The notes beneath the pieces are model-generated. The model was given only the letters and a program-made list of their open reading frames with translations, was not told where the DNA came from and did no database searches. DNA of 64,000 nt. Origin: Luteimonas suaedae (GTDB lineage: Bacteria; Pseudomonadota; Gammaproteobacteria; Xanthomonadales; Xanthomonadaceae). The stretch covers positions 558,001 through 622,000 of the forward strand of contig NZ_VSSP01000001.1 of assembly GCF_008312895.1 (NCBI RefSeq). Reading direction: 5' to 3'. Shown here piece after piece: positions 10,873-18,106 of this stretch. The position numbers and the translations under genes are program-made. Within the stretch, counting starts at the first letter, position 1; the number at the start of each line of letters is the position of its first letter.

Positions 10873-12695
10873 CGCCGTGGTTCCGCAGGCTGCACAAATG
10901 GATCGGGCTGGTGATCGCGCTGCAGTTCCTGGTCTGGCTCGGCAGCGGACTGACGATGAGCCTGCTGGACCAGGACACCGTCGCCGGCCGCCATCACCAG
11001 GCGGCGTCGGCGCCGGCGCCGCAATGGCCGGCGGGCATGCGCGCTCCCGCGCAGGTGCTGGCCGACGCCGCACGCCCGGTGCAGAGCATCGACAGCCACT
11101 GGCTGGCCGGGCGGCCCGTCTACCGGCTCGCGCACAAGGCCGATGTCTGGCTGGTCGACGCGCAAAGCGGCCGACCGGTGACGGTGACCGCAAGGGACGT
11201 CGCCGCGATCGCGGTTGCGGACTACATCGGCCACGGCCGTCCATCGGACGCCGAACTGTTGCCGGAGCCGACCCTGGAGGCGCGCGGGCACGCCGGTCCG
11301 ATCTGGCGCATCGACTTTTCCGACGACGAGCGCACCACGCTGTACGTCTCGGGCCTGGACGGCCGCATCCTCGAACGGCGCAACGACACCTGGCGGCTGT
11401 TCGACATCGTGTGGATGCTCCATATCATGGACTACACGGGGCGCCAGAACTTCAACAATCCGCTGGTGGTGATGGCCGCTTCCGGCGGGCTGTGGATGGC
11501 GCTGTCCGGCGTCTGGCTGCTGGTCGCCAGCCTGCGCATGGAGGAGTTCGTTCCGCCGCGCTGGCGCCCGCGCCGGGAGCTGACCGTCTTCGATGCGGAA
11601 GGCAACCGGTTGCGGTCGGTCGAATCGCATTCGGGCGACACCGTCTACCTGGCGCTCGGAAGGCAGGGCCTGCAGCTGCCGTCGAACTGCGGCGGCGGGC
11701 AGAGCTGCGGCCTGTGCGAAGTCCGCATGCGCGGTCATGCGCCGCCACCGACCAGCGCCGATCGCGCACATCTGACCGCAAGCCGGCTCAAGCTGGGATA
11801 CCGGCTGGCCTGCAACCTGCCCGTACGCGCCGACAGTGCGATCGAGGTGGCCGGCGGCGCGGCGCTGTGGACCGAGCGCGTCGCCGAGGTGACGCGGGTG
11901 ACGGCCGTCACTCCGTTCCTGCGAGAGATCGTCCTGGCCCCAGCCACGCCGCTCGGGCCGGAGTTCCAGCCGGGCGCCTACGTGCAGGTCCACGTTCCGC
12001 CGTACCGGCTGCGGCCGCACGACATCGTCCATCCCGAACACCGCGACGACTGGTCCGGGCTCGACCTGCCGCCGGCGCTGGCCTGCAAGACGCCGGTCCG
12101 GCGTTCGTATTCGCTGGCGCTGCCGGTCGCGGCGGACGGACGAATCACGCTGCTGGTGCGCTTCAGCCCCGGACGGACGGGCAGGAAGCGCCAGCCGGCG
12201 GGGAAGGGCTCCACGTACCTGTATGGGCTCAAGCCGGGCGACGCCGTCCGCTTCAGCGGTCCGTTCGGCGATTTCGCGCTCAAGCCGGGCGCGAACGAGA
12301 AGATCTTCATCGGCGGGGGCGCGGGCATGGCGCCATTGCGGGCCATGATCCATGCGTTGCTGGACGGCGGCGCCGGCGAGCGCATCCACTACTGGTACGG
12401 CGCCCGCAGTCGGCGCGAGGCGCCCTACGTCGACGAGATGGCAGCACTGGCCCGGCGGTACGCCAATTTCAACTGGCATCTGGTGCTGTCCGACGAAACG
12501 CCGGAAGAGGGCGGCGCGCTCGGCGGCCTGGTTCACGAGGCCGCCCACGAGCACCTGCTGCGGACGCATCCCGGACTGCAGCGATGCGAGTTCTACCTGT
12601 GCGGACCGCCGGCGATGCTGGCGGCCACCCGCCGCATGCTCGAACACCTGGGCATCGACGAGGCGCGCATCGCCTTCGACGACTTCAAGATCTGA
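10869..12695 (+). CDS. PepSY membrane domain fused to 2Fe-2S ferredoxin and NqrF-like NAD(P)H reductase
   Basis: A 608-aa three-part fusion. Residues 1-230 repeat the architecture of the preceding PepSY protein, including FDIVWMLHIMDY and a closing membrane helix. Residues about 240-330 are a plant-type 2Fe-2S ferredoxin with Cys274, Cys280, Cys283 and Cys315 (C-x5-C-x2-C plus a distal C). Residues about 340-608 are an FAD/NAD(P)H reductase: FAD motif RRSYS at 411-415, nucleotide motif IGGGAGMAPLR from 481, and FYLCGPPAM. The C-terminal DDFKI resembles the NqrF ending. Electrons would flow NADH, FAD, Fe-S, then membrane domain. Likely an inner-membrane metal-chelate reductase serving the TonB receptor upstream; the metal is not known. 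Confidence 0.85.
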   Translation: MTPWFRRLHKWIGLVIALQFLVWLGSGLTMSLLDQDTVAGRHHQAASAPAPQWPAGMRAPAQVLADAARPVQSIDSHWLAGRPVYRLAHKADVWLVDAQSGRPVTVTARDVAAIAVADYIGHGRPSDAELLPEPTLEARGHAGPIWRIDFSDDERTTLYVSGLDGRILERRNDTWRLFDIVWMLHIMDYTGRQNFNNPLVVMAASGGLWMALSGVWLLVASLRMEEFVPPRWRPRRELTVFDAEGNRLRSVESHSGDTVYLALGRQGLQLPSNCGGGQSCGLCEVRMRGHAPPPTSADRAHLTASRLKLGYRLACNLPVRADSAIEVAGGAALWTERVAEVTRVTAVTPFLREIVLAPATPLGPEFQPGAYVQVHVPPYRLRPHDIVHPEHRDDWSGLDLPPALACKTPVRRSYSLALPVAADGRITLLVRFSPGRTGRKRQPAGKGSTYLYGLKPGDAVRFSGPFGDFALKPGANEKIFIGGGAGMAPLRAMIHALLDGGAGERIHYWYGARSRREAPYVDEMAALARRYANFNWHLVLSDETPEEGGALGGLVHEAAHEHLLRTHPGLQRCEFYLCGPPAMLAATRRMLEHLGIDEARIAFDDFKI

Positions 12696-12755
12696 CGGAA
12701 ACGGAATTCATCTGGCATGTACCTGTCCCCATGTTCCGCCGGTTAACATGACGCC

Positions 12756-13229
12756 ATGTCCGCCTGGTCCATCCTGCTGCGCATGTTGCTCTGCCTCGGC
12801 CTGATCCTGAACGGGTCGGGTTACGCGCTGGCATCCGCGTCGATGCCGATGGAGCATTCGCTCGCTTCCGCTTCCGCCGCCGACGTCGTCACGCCGGCCG
12901 CCCGGACTGCGGCGAAGGATGTGCCTTGTCATCAGCAAAAGCACGGCACCAGCGAGTCCGCCGCCGCCGCGGCCCGCTCCCCGTCGAGTGCGAGCCTGCC
13001 GGGCTCCCAATCGCCGAACGACGAGCCGCCTACCGAGACCCCGGACCTCGCCTGCGATTGTTGCGAGTCCGGCCTGTGCCGCGGCACCTGCATGCACCAG
13101 GGTCAGGCCGCCGTTCCCGCCGCGTCGCAGTACGACGCGGTGCCCGCGCACGACTGCGACGCTCGGCCTGCGAGGCCCGGCCATGCCGCTCCGGCACTTT
13201 CGCATCTGATCCGACCTCCGATCGCCTGA
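12756..13229 (+). CDS. copL: CopL-family copper regulatory protein
   Basis: The 157-aa product has a signal or anchor segment (LLRMLLCLGLILNGSGYALA) and a Ser/Ala-rich linker. Clustered metal ligands follow: PCHQQKHG, then LACDCCESGLCRGTCMHQG, and the tail LIRPPIA. In Xanthomonas, copL is the first gene of copLAB and is required for copper-induced expression of copAB; it lies directly before copA here, 126 nt away, matching that order. Mechanism is uncertain even in studied strains; the Cys/His clusters suggest copper binding. It shares its overall pattern with the CopL-like protein at 6857. Confidence 0.75.
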   Translation: MSAWSILLRMLLCLGLILNGSGYALASASMPMEHSLASASAADVVTPAARTAAKDVPCHQQKHGTSESAAAAARSPSSASLPGSQSPNDEPPTETPDLACDCCESGLCRGTCMHQGQAAVPAASQYDAVPAHDCDARPARPGHAAPALSHLIRPPIA

Positions 13230-13355
13230 TCGTCCGGCGCCGATGGCGCCGTTCGCCCGCGTTCCGGCCGCCGCGATGCGCGGACCGGTGCGCATGGCGC
13301 GCTGTCCGGCGTCTCACGAAGGCGCCGTTCCTCGACGTTTTCACGGAGCTATCCA

Positions 13356-15239
13356 ATGCCATTCGATCCCACCCGTCCGGGGCAGGGCGCGCCGATCAGG
13401 CCGTCCCGCCGCCGCTTCGTCCAGGGGCTCGCCGCGGGCGGCGCGATTGCCGGTCTCGGCCTGTGGCCAAGGCCCGGCTGGGCGCTGAAGTCGCCCGGCC
13501 ACGACACCGTGCTCGCCGGCACCGAGTTCGACCTCGTCATCGGCGAGACGCCGATGAACATCACCGGCCGCGTACGGCCCGCAATCACCGTCAACGGCTC
13601 GCTTCCGGCGCCGGTGCTGCGCTGGCGCGAAGGCACCACCGTGCAGCTGCGTGTGGCCAATGCGCTGCCGCACGGCTCGATCCACGGCCATTCGACCTCG
13701 ATCCACTGGCACGGCATCCTGCTGCCGGCCGACATGGACGGCGTACCGGGCCTCAGCTTCGACGGCATCCAGCGCGGCGAGGCCTACCGCTACCGGTTCG
13801 ACGTGCGCCAGAGCGGCACCTACTGGTACCACAGCCATTCCGCGTTCCAGGAGCAGGCCGGCCTGTACGGCGCGCTGATCATCGACCCGGCCGAGCCCGA
13901 ACCGTTCGCCTACGACCGCGACTACGTGGTCCTGCTCAACGACTGGACCGACCTGGATCCGGCCACCCTGTTCGCGCGGCTGAAGAAGATGTCCGAGCAC
14001 GACAACTACTACCAGCGCACCGTCGGCGACTTCTTCCGCGACGTGCGCCAGGACGGGCTCGCCGCGACCGCCGCCGACCGCCGCATGTGGGGCGCAATGC
14101 GGATGACGCCCACTGACCTCTCGGACGTCAACGCCCACACCTACACCTACCTGATGAACGGCACCACGTCGTTGGGCAACTGGACAGCATTGTTCCGTTC
14201 CGGCGAGAAGGTGCGGCTGCGCTTCATCAACGGCTCGGCGATGACCTATTTCGACGTGCGCATTCCCGGGCTGAAGATGACCGTGGTCGCCGCAGACGGG
14301 CAGAACGTGCATCCGGTGACGGTCGACGAGTTCCGCATCGCCGTGGCCGAGACCTTCGACGTGATCGTCGAACCCTCGGGCCAGGATGCCTACACGATCT
14401 TCGCCCAGGACATGGGACGCACCGGCCACGTCAGCGGCACCCTGGCGGTGCGCGAAGGCCTGCGCGCTCCCGTGCCGGCTGTCGACCCGCGTCCGATCCT
14501 CACCATGGACGACATGGGGCATGGCGGCATGGACCACAGCGGGCACGATATGGCGACGCCTGCCGCGGGCAATGACGCACAGAATGACTACGCCGACCAT
14601 GACATGTCGTCGATGCAGGGGATGGACCACAGCGGACACGACATGGCTTCGATGCAGGGCATGGATCACGGCGACCACGGCACGCCGGCCGCCCGGGAAC
14701 ACGCGATGGGCGAAATGCAGCGACACCCCGCCAGCGAGACCGGCAATCCGCTGGTCGACATGCAGACCATGTCGCCGGCGCCGAAACTCGACGATCCCGG
14801 CATCGGCCTGCGCGGCAACGGCCGCAAGGTCCTGACCTACGGCGCGCTCCGGAGCCTGTTCGAGGACCCGGACGGCCGCGATCCCGGCCGCACGGTCGAA
14901 CTGCACCTGACCGGCCACATGGAGAAGTTCGCCTGGTCGTTCGACGGCATCAAGTTCTCGGACGCCGAGCCGCTGCGCCTGAACTACGGCGAGCGCATGC
15001 GCATCGTCCTGGTCAACGACACGATGATGACCCATCCCATCCACCTGCACGGCATGTGGAGCGACCTGGAGGACGAGCAGGGCGACTTCCTGGTGCGCAA
15101 GCACACCATCGACATGCCGCCGGGCAGCCGACGCAGCTACCGTGTCCGCGCCGACGCGCTGGGGCGTTGGGCCTACCACTGTCATCTGCTCTACCACATG
15201 GAAGCCGGCATGTTCCGCGAAGTGCGGGTGGAGGAGTGA
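13356..15239 (+). CDS. copA: CopA-type periplasmic multicopper oxidase
   Basis: Copper-resistance oxidase of the PcoA/CopA family, exported folded by Tat (RRRFVQGLAAGG signal at residues 17-28). The 627-aa protein has three cupredoxin domains with all copper-binding motifs: HWHG (117-120), HSH (159-161), HPIHLHG (560-566) and HCHLLYHMEAGMF (608-620), giving type 1, 2 and 3 centres. Residues about 385-450 form a Met/His-rich insert with repeated MDHSGHDM, as expected for Cu(I) binding. It follows copL and precedes copB by 5 nt. It likely oxidises Cu(I) and stores copper in the periplasm. Confidence 0.95.
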   Translation: MPFDPTRPGQGAPIRPSRRRFVQGLAAGGAIAGLGLWPRPGWALKSPGHDTVLAGTEFDLVIGETPMNITGRVRPAITVNGSLPAPVLRWREGTTVQLRVANALPHGSIHGHSTSIHWHGILLPADMDGVPGLSFDGIQRGEAYRYRFDVRQSGTYWYHSHSAFQEQAGLYGALIIDPAEPEPFAYDRDYVVLLNDWTDLDPATLFARLKKMSEHDNYYQRTVGDFFRDVRQDGLAATAADRRMWGAMRMTPTDLSDVNAHTYTYLMNGTTSLGNWTALFRSGEKVRLRFINGSAMTYFDVRIPGLKMTVVAADGQNVHPVTVDEFRIAVAETFDVIVEPSGQDAYTIFAQDMGRTGHVSGTLAVREGLRAPVPAVDPRPILTMDDMGHGGMDHSGHDMATPAAGNDAQNDYADHDMSSMQGMDHSGHDMASMQGMDHGDHGTPAAREHAMGEMQRHPASETGNPLVDMQTMSPAPKLDDPGIGLRGNGRKVLTYGALRSLFEDPDGRDPGRTVELHLTGHMEKFAWSFDGIKFSDAEPLRLNYGERMRIVLVNDTMMTHPIHLHGMWSDLEDEQGDFLVRKHTIDMPPGSRRSYRVRADALGRWAYHCHLLYHMEAGMFREVRVEE

Positions 15240-15244
15240 ACACC

Positions 15245-16282
15245 ATGCGCATGAAGACCTATCGCCCGACGACGCTGGTGCTGGCGGTCGCGCTCGGCAT
15301 CGTGCTGTCGAGCGGTGCCGTGGCCGCGCAGGAGACGACGCACGAACATTCCGCGATGAAGCAGGATCGGCCGAAGGCCGGACACGATCATTCGGCGATG
15401 GAGGCGGACCGTTCGAAGACCGGACACGATCATTCGGAAATGAAGCACGATCGCCCGCAAACGGAACACGACCATTCGAAGATGCAACACGGGCAGTCCG
15501 ACGCGGAGCACGACCATTCCGCCATGCAGGACGAGCACGCGGCGATGGGCCATGCCATACCCGCGACCGAACCCAGAGAACCGGTTCCGGCACTCACCGA
15601 CGCCGATCGCCGTGCGGCGTTTCCCGACGTCGCCGGCCACAGCGTGCACGACAACGCCGTCCATTCGTATTTCCTGCTCGATCGCCTGGAAGCCTGGGAC
15701 GCGGACCCCGGCACGGGCATGGCATGGGAAGGGCAGGGCTGGATCGGCCGCGACCTCGACCGGCTGTGGCTGCGCAGCGAGGGCGAGCGCCACCGCGACG
15801 CGACCGAGTCGGCGAGCCTGGAAGCGCTCTACGGCCACAGCGTGTCGCCGTGGTGGGACGTGGTCGCGGGCGTCCGCCACGATTTCGCGCCAGGCGCGTC
15901 GCAGAGTTTCGTGGCGGTCGGCGTGCAGGGACTGGCGCCGCAGTGGTTCGAAGTCGAGGCGACCGCCTACCTGGGGGAGGGCGGCCAGACCGCCGCGCGA
16001 CTGGAGGTGGAGTACGAGCTGCTGCTGACCAATCGCCTGATCCTGCAGCCGCGGCTGGAGGCCGCGTTCTTCGGCAAGGACGATCCCGCGCGCGGCATCG
16101 GCTCGGGACTCGGCACGGCCGAGGCGGGGCTGCGCCTGCGCTACGAGTTCACCCGCCGGTTCGCGCCCTACGTCGGCATCGTGCACGAGCGTGCGTTCGG
16201 CGATACCGCCGACCTGCGCCGCGCCGAATCGGAAGACGTCGACGACACCCGCGTGGTCGCGGGCGTGCGCATCTGGTTCTGA
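15245..16282 (+). CDS. copB: CopB outer-membrane copper resistance protein
   Basis: The 345-aa outer-membrane protein has a signal peptide ending near VAAQ, a periplasmic His/Met-rich tandem-repeat region (residues about 33-102) and a C-terminal beta-barrel of the PcoB/CopB family. The barrel contains YFLLDRLEAW, an EGEG-like W-x-GQGWIGRDLDRLWLRSEGE and terminal VVAGVRIWF ending in Phe. Works with CopA; the barrel may bind or export copper. Start at 15245 lies 5 nt after the copA stop, with GGAGGAG in the copA end acting as ribosome-binding site. Confidence 0.93.
   Translation: MRMKTYRPTTLVLAVALGIVLSSGAVAAQETTHEHSAMKQDRPKAGHDHSAMEADRSKTGHDHSEMKHDRPQTEHDHSKMQHGQSDAEHDHSAMQDEHAAMGHAIPATEPREPVPALTDADRRAAFPDVAGHSVHDNAVHSYFLLDRLEAWDADPGTGMAWEGQGWIGRDLDRLWLRSEGERHRDATESASLEALYGHSVSPWWDVVAGVRHDFAPGASQSFVAVGVQGLAPQWFEVEATAYLGEGGQTAARLEVEYELLLTNRLILQPRLEAAFFGKDDPARGIGSGLGTAEAGLRLRYEFTRRFAPYVGIVHERAFGDTADLRRAESEDVDDTRVVAGVRIWF
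15341..15550 (+). repeat. Five tandem 42-bp repeats inside copB
   Basis: Five in-frame units of 42 bp (starting at 15341, 15383, 15425, 15467 and 15509) each encode a 14-residue copy opening with H-x-HSxM (HDHSAM, HDHSEM, HDHSKM). They form the metal-binding segment of CopB; copy number probably varies between strains. Confidence 0.9.
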
Positions 16283-16297
16283 TCGGGAGGACGCGCC

Positions 16298-17026
16298 ATG
16301 ACGCACACATTCAAATCGTTCCTGCTTGCCCTGGCCGTGCTGCTCGTCGTCGCCGGATCGGCGGCCGCGGGCCTCGTCTGGTCCGGTATCTACGACATCG
16401 CCGCGGACGATCCACACACCCGCCCGATCGGTGCGCTGCTGGCGACAATGCGCGACCGTTCCATCGAGCGGCGGACGCGCACGTTGCAGGTGCCGGACCT
16501 GGACGATCCGGCGCGCATCCTGCAGGGCGCCGGCAACTACGATGCAATGTGCGCGGTCTGCCATCTGGCGCCGGGTATCGCGGAAACCGAGCTGAGCGCC
16601 GGGCTGTATCCGGCGCCGCCCAGGCTGGACGATCTCAGGATCGATCCGCGCCGCGCCTTCTGGGTGATCAAGCACGGCATCAAGGCCACCGGCATGCCGG
16701 CCTGGGGCCGGAGCATGGAAGACGAATACATCTGGAACATGGCCGCGTTCCTCCAGCAGCTGCCGGACCTGGATCCCAATGGTTACAGCGACCTGGTGGA
16801 GCGCAGCGAAGGCCACTCGCACGGCGGCGGCGAATCCGGAGGCCACGGCGAGCCCGGCAACCACGGTGAATCCGAAGGCCACGACCATGGCGACGCTGCG
16901 GCAGGAGGGGAGGGCGCCCATGCCGGCCACGGCACCACGCCGGAAGCGGACGCTCACATTCACACCGACCCCGCGACACGCGAATCGCCGCCGGCCGGGC
17001 ATGAAGACCACGACCATCAGCATTGA
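16298..17026 (+). CDS. Membrane-anchored cytochrome c with His-rich tail
   Basis: The 242-aa protein has an uncleaved or cleavable N-terminal hydrophobic segment (FLLALAVLLVVAGSAAAGLVW). A single class I cytochrome c domain follows, with the heme-attachment motif CAVCH (85-89) and a candidate distal Met in KATGMPAWG. Residues about 165-242 are a low-complexity tail extremely rich in His, Gly and Glu (for example GHSHGGGESGGHGE and ending HEDHDHQH). Position between copB and the DUF411 gene indicates a copper role; it could pass electrons from CopA or sequester copper on the tail. The His-rich tail is unusual for a cytochrome c. Confidence 0.83.
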   Translation: MTHTFKSFLLALAVLLVVAGSAAAGLVWSGIYDIAADDPHTRPIGALLATMRDRSIERRTRTLQVPDLDDPARILQGAGNYDAMCAVCHLAPGIAETELSAGLYPAPPRLDDLRIDPRRAFWVIKHGIKATGMPAWGRSMEDEYIWNMAAFLQQLPDLDPNGYSDLVERSEGHSHGGGESGGHGEPGNHGESEGHDHGDAAAGGEGAHAGHGTTPEADAHIHTDPATRESPPAGHEDHDHQH

Positions 17027-17046
17027 ACCGAGCAATGGAGGAACGC

Positions 17047-17595
17047 ATGTCGCACAACCGCATCGCACTGATCACCATCCTGCTGGCCTCGATGTCCGCA
17101 ATCACCGCCTGTGTGCAGGCGACCGATGCCGGCAGCGCACACACCGATACTGCCGCAGCCGCAGCCGCGGTCGTGGTCGCGGCGAACGGCCTGCCGCCGG
17201 TCGTGGTCCACAAGAGCCCCAGCTGCGGCTGCTGCACGCACTGGGTCGATCATCTGCGGCAGTCCGGCTTCGAGGTGACGGTCCGCGACGTCGACAACCT
17301 GGACCCGGTGAAGACCCGGGTCGGCATCCCGCCCGGCAAGGGCTCGTGCCACACGGCCGAGGTCGCGGGCTATTTCGTCGAAGGCCATGTCCCGGCCACC
17401 GATATCAAGCGCCTGCTGGCCGAGCGTCCCGACGCCCGCGGCCTGGCGTTGCCCGGCATGCCGCTCGGCTCGCCGGGGATGGAAGTGCCCGACGGCACGG
17501 TGCAGCCCTATGCGGTCGAGCTGGTGGCGCGCGACGGCACGACCGGCGTGTTCTCCCGGCATGGCGGGGAGGATGCGGAAGCGACGTCGCCGTGA
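17047..17595 (+). CDS. DUF411 metal-binding lipoprotein
   Basis: DUF411 proteins are found in copper and other metal resistance clusters. The 182-aa product has a signal with a lipobox-like end (MSAITAC), a linker, then the domain core [24 protein letters not shown] with the C-x-C-C metal motif. KGSCHTAEV, GYFVEGHVPATDIKRLL and GMPLGSPGME follow, all family hallmarks. Start at 17047 follows GGAGG; an in-frame ATG at 17035 is possible. It overlaps nothing but lies 20 nt after the cytochrome stop and closes the copLAB unit. Confidence 0.88.
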   Translation: MSHNRIALITILLASMSAITACVQATDAGSAHTDTAAAAAAVVVAANGLPPVVVHKSPSCGCCTHWVDHLRQSGFEVTVRDVDNLDPVKTRVGIPPGKGSCHTAEVAGYFVEGHVPATDIKRLLAERPDARGLALPGMPLGSPGMEVPDGTVQPYAVELVARDGTTGVFSRHGGEDAEATSP

Positions 17596-17631
17596 ACCGT
17601 CGCCCGGCACGGGATTCGCACGATTCGGGGC

Positions 17632-17663
17632 TTGACTCTGGACCAGGGTCCAGGCTGCAGACT
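17632..17663 (+). promoter_or_regulatory. MerR-type promoter/operator
   Basis: TTGACT (17632-17637) and CAGACT (17658-17663) are separated by a 20-nt spacer, longer than normal, as in promoters remodelled by MerR-family activators such as zntA. The spacer contains the perfect palindrome CTGGACC-AG-GGTCCAG (17638-17653). It lies 45 nt upstream of the merR gene, so it should control the regulator and the ATPase as one metal-induced operon. Confidence 0.85.
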
Positions 17664-17707
17664 CCTCCGCGACGCCACATCCGGCCGGAAATCGCACGAA
17701 GAACGAG

Positions 17708-18106
17708 ATGAAGATCGGTGAACTCGCCCGCCGCGCGGAAGTCGGCATCGACACCCTGCGCTATTACGAACGCGAAGGCCTGCTGTCGCCGCCCAGACGG
17801 CTCGCATCGGGCTATCGCAGCTACGGCGAGGACGACGTGGCCCGGCTGCACTTCATCCGCCGCGCCAAGACGCTCGGCTTCACCCTGGCCGAGATCCGCG
17901 AGCTGCTGGCGCTGTCGGGCCGGCGCGAGGACGACATGGCGGGCATGAAAGCCGCGGCCGCCGACAAGCTGGTCGACGTCGAGACCAGGCTCGCCGAACT
18001 CGACCGCATCCGCGACGGCCTGAAGGCATTGCTGGCGTCCTGTCCGGGTCACGGCGCCCTGGCGCAGTGCCCGATTCTGCACGCGCTCGACGAGGACACG
18101 CCATGA
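17708..18106 (+). CDS. MerR-family heavy-metal-responsive regulator
   Basis: The 132-aa protein has the MerR winged-helix domain ([26 protein letters not shown]), the dimerisation helix and a C-terminal metal loop [12 protein letters not shown] with Cys112 and Cys121. By eye alignment to CueR, the residue that is Ser77 in Cu(I) sensors and Cys77-79 in Zn/Cd/Pb sensors is Met here, so metal specificity is not certain. The adjacent ATPase has Cu(I) signatures, which favours a CueR-like role. The gene is preceded by a MerR-type operator and its stop overlaps the ATPase start (ATGA). Confidence 0.9.
   Translation: MKIGELARRAEVGIDTLRYYEREGLLSPPRRLASGYRSYGEDDVARLHFIRRAKTLGFTLAEIRELLALSGRREDDMAGMKAAAADKLVDVETRLAELDRIRDGLKALLASCPGHGALAQCPILHALDEDTP

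Noticed and set aside
15341..15550. Regular 42-bp repeats resembling a small CRISPR array
   Set aside because: Units are contiguous with no spacers and encode an in-frame His/Met repeat of CopB.
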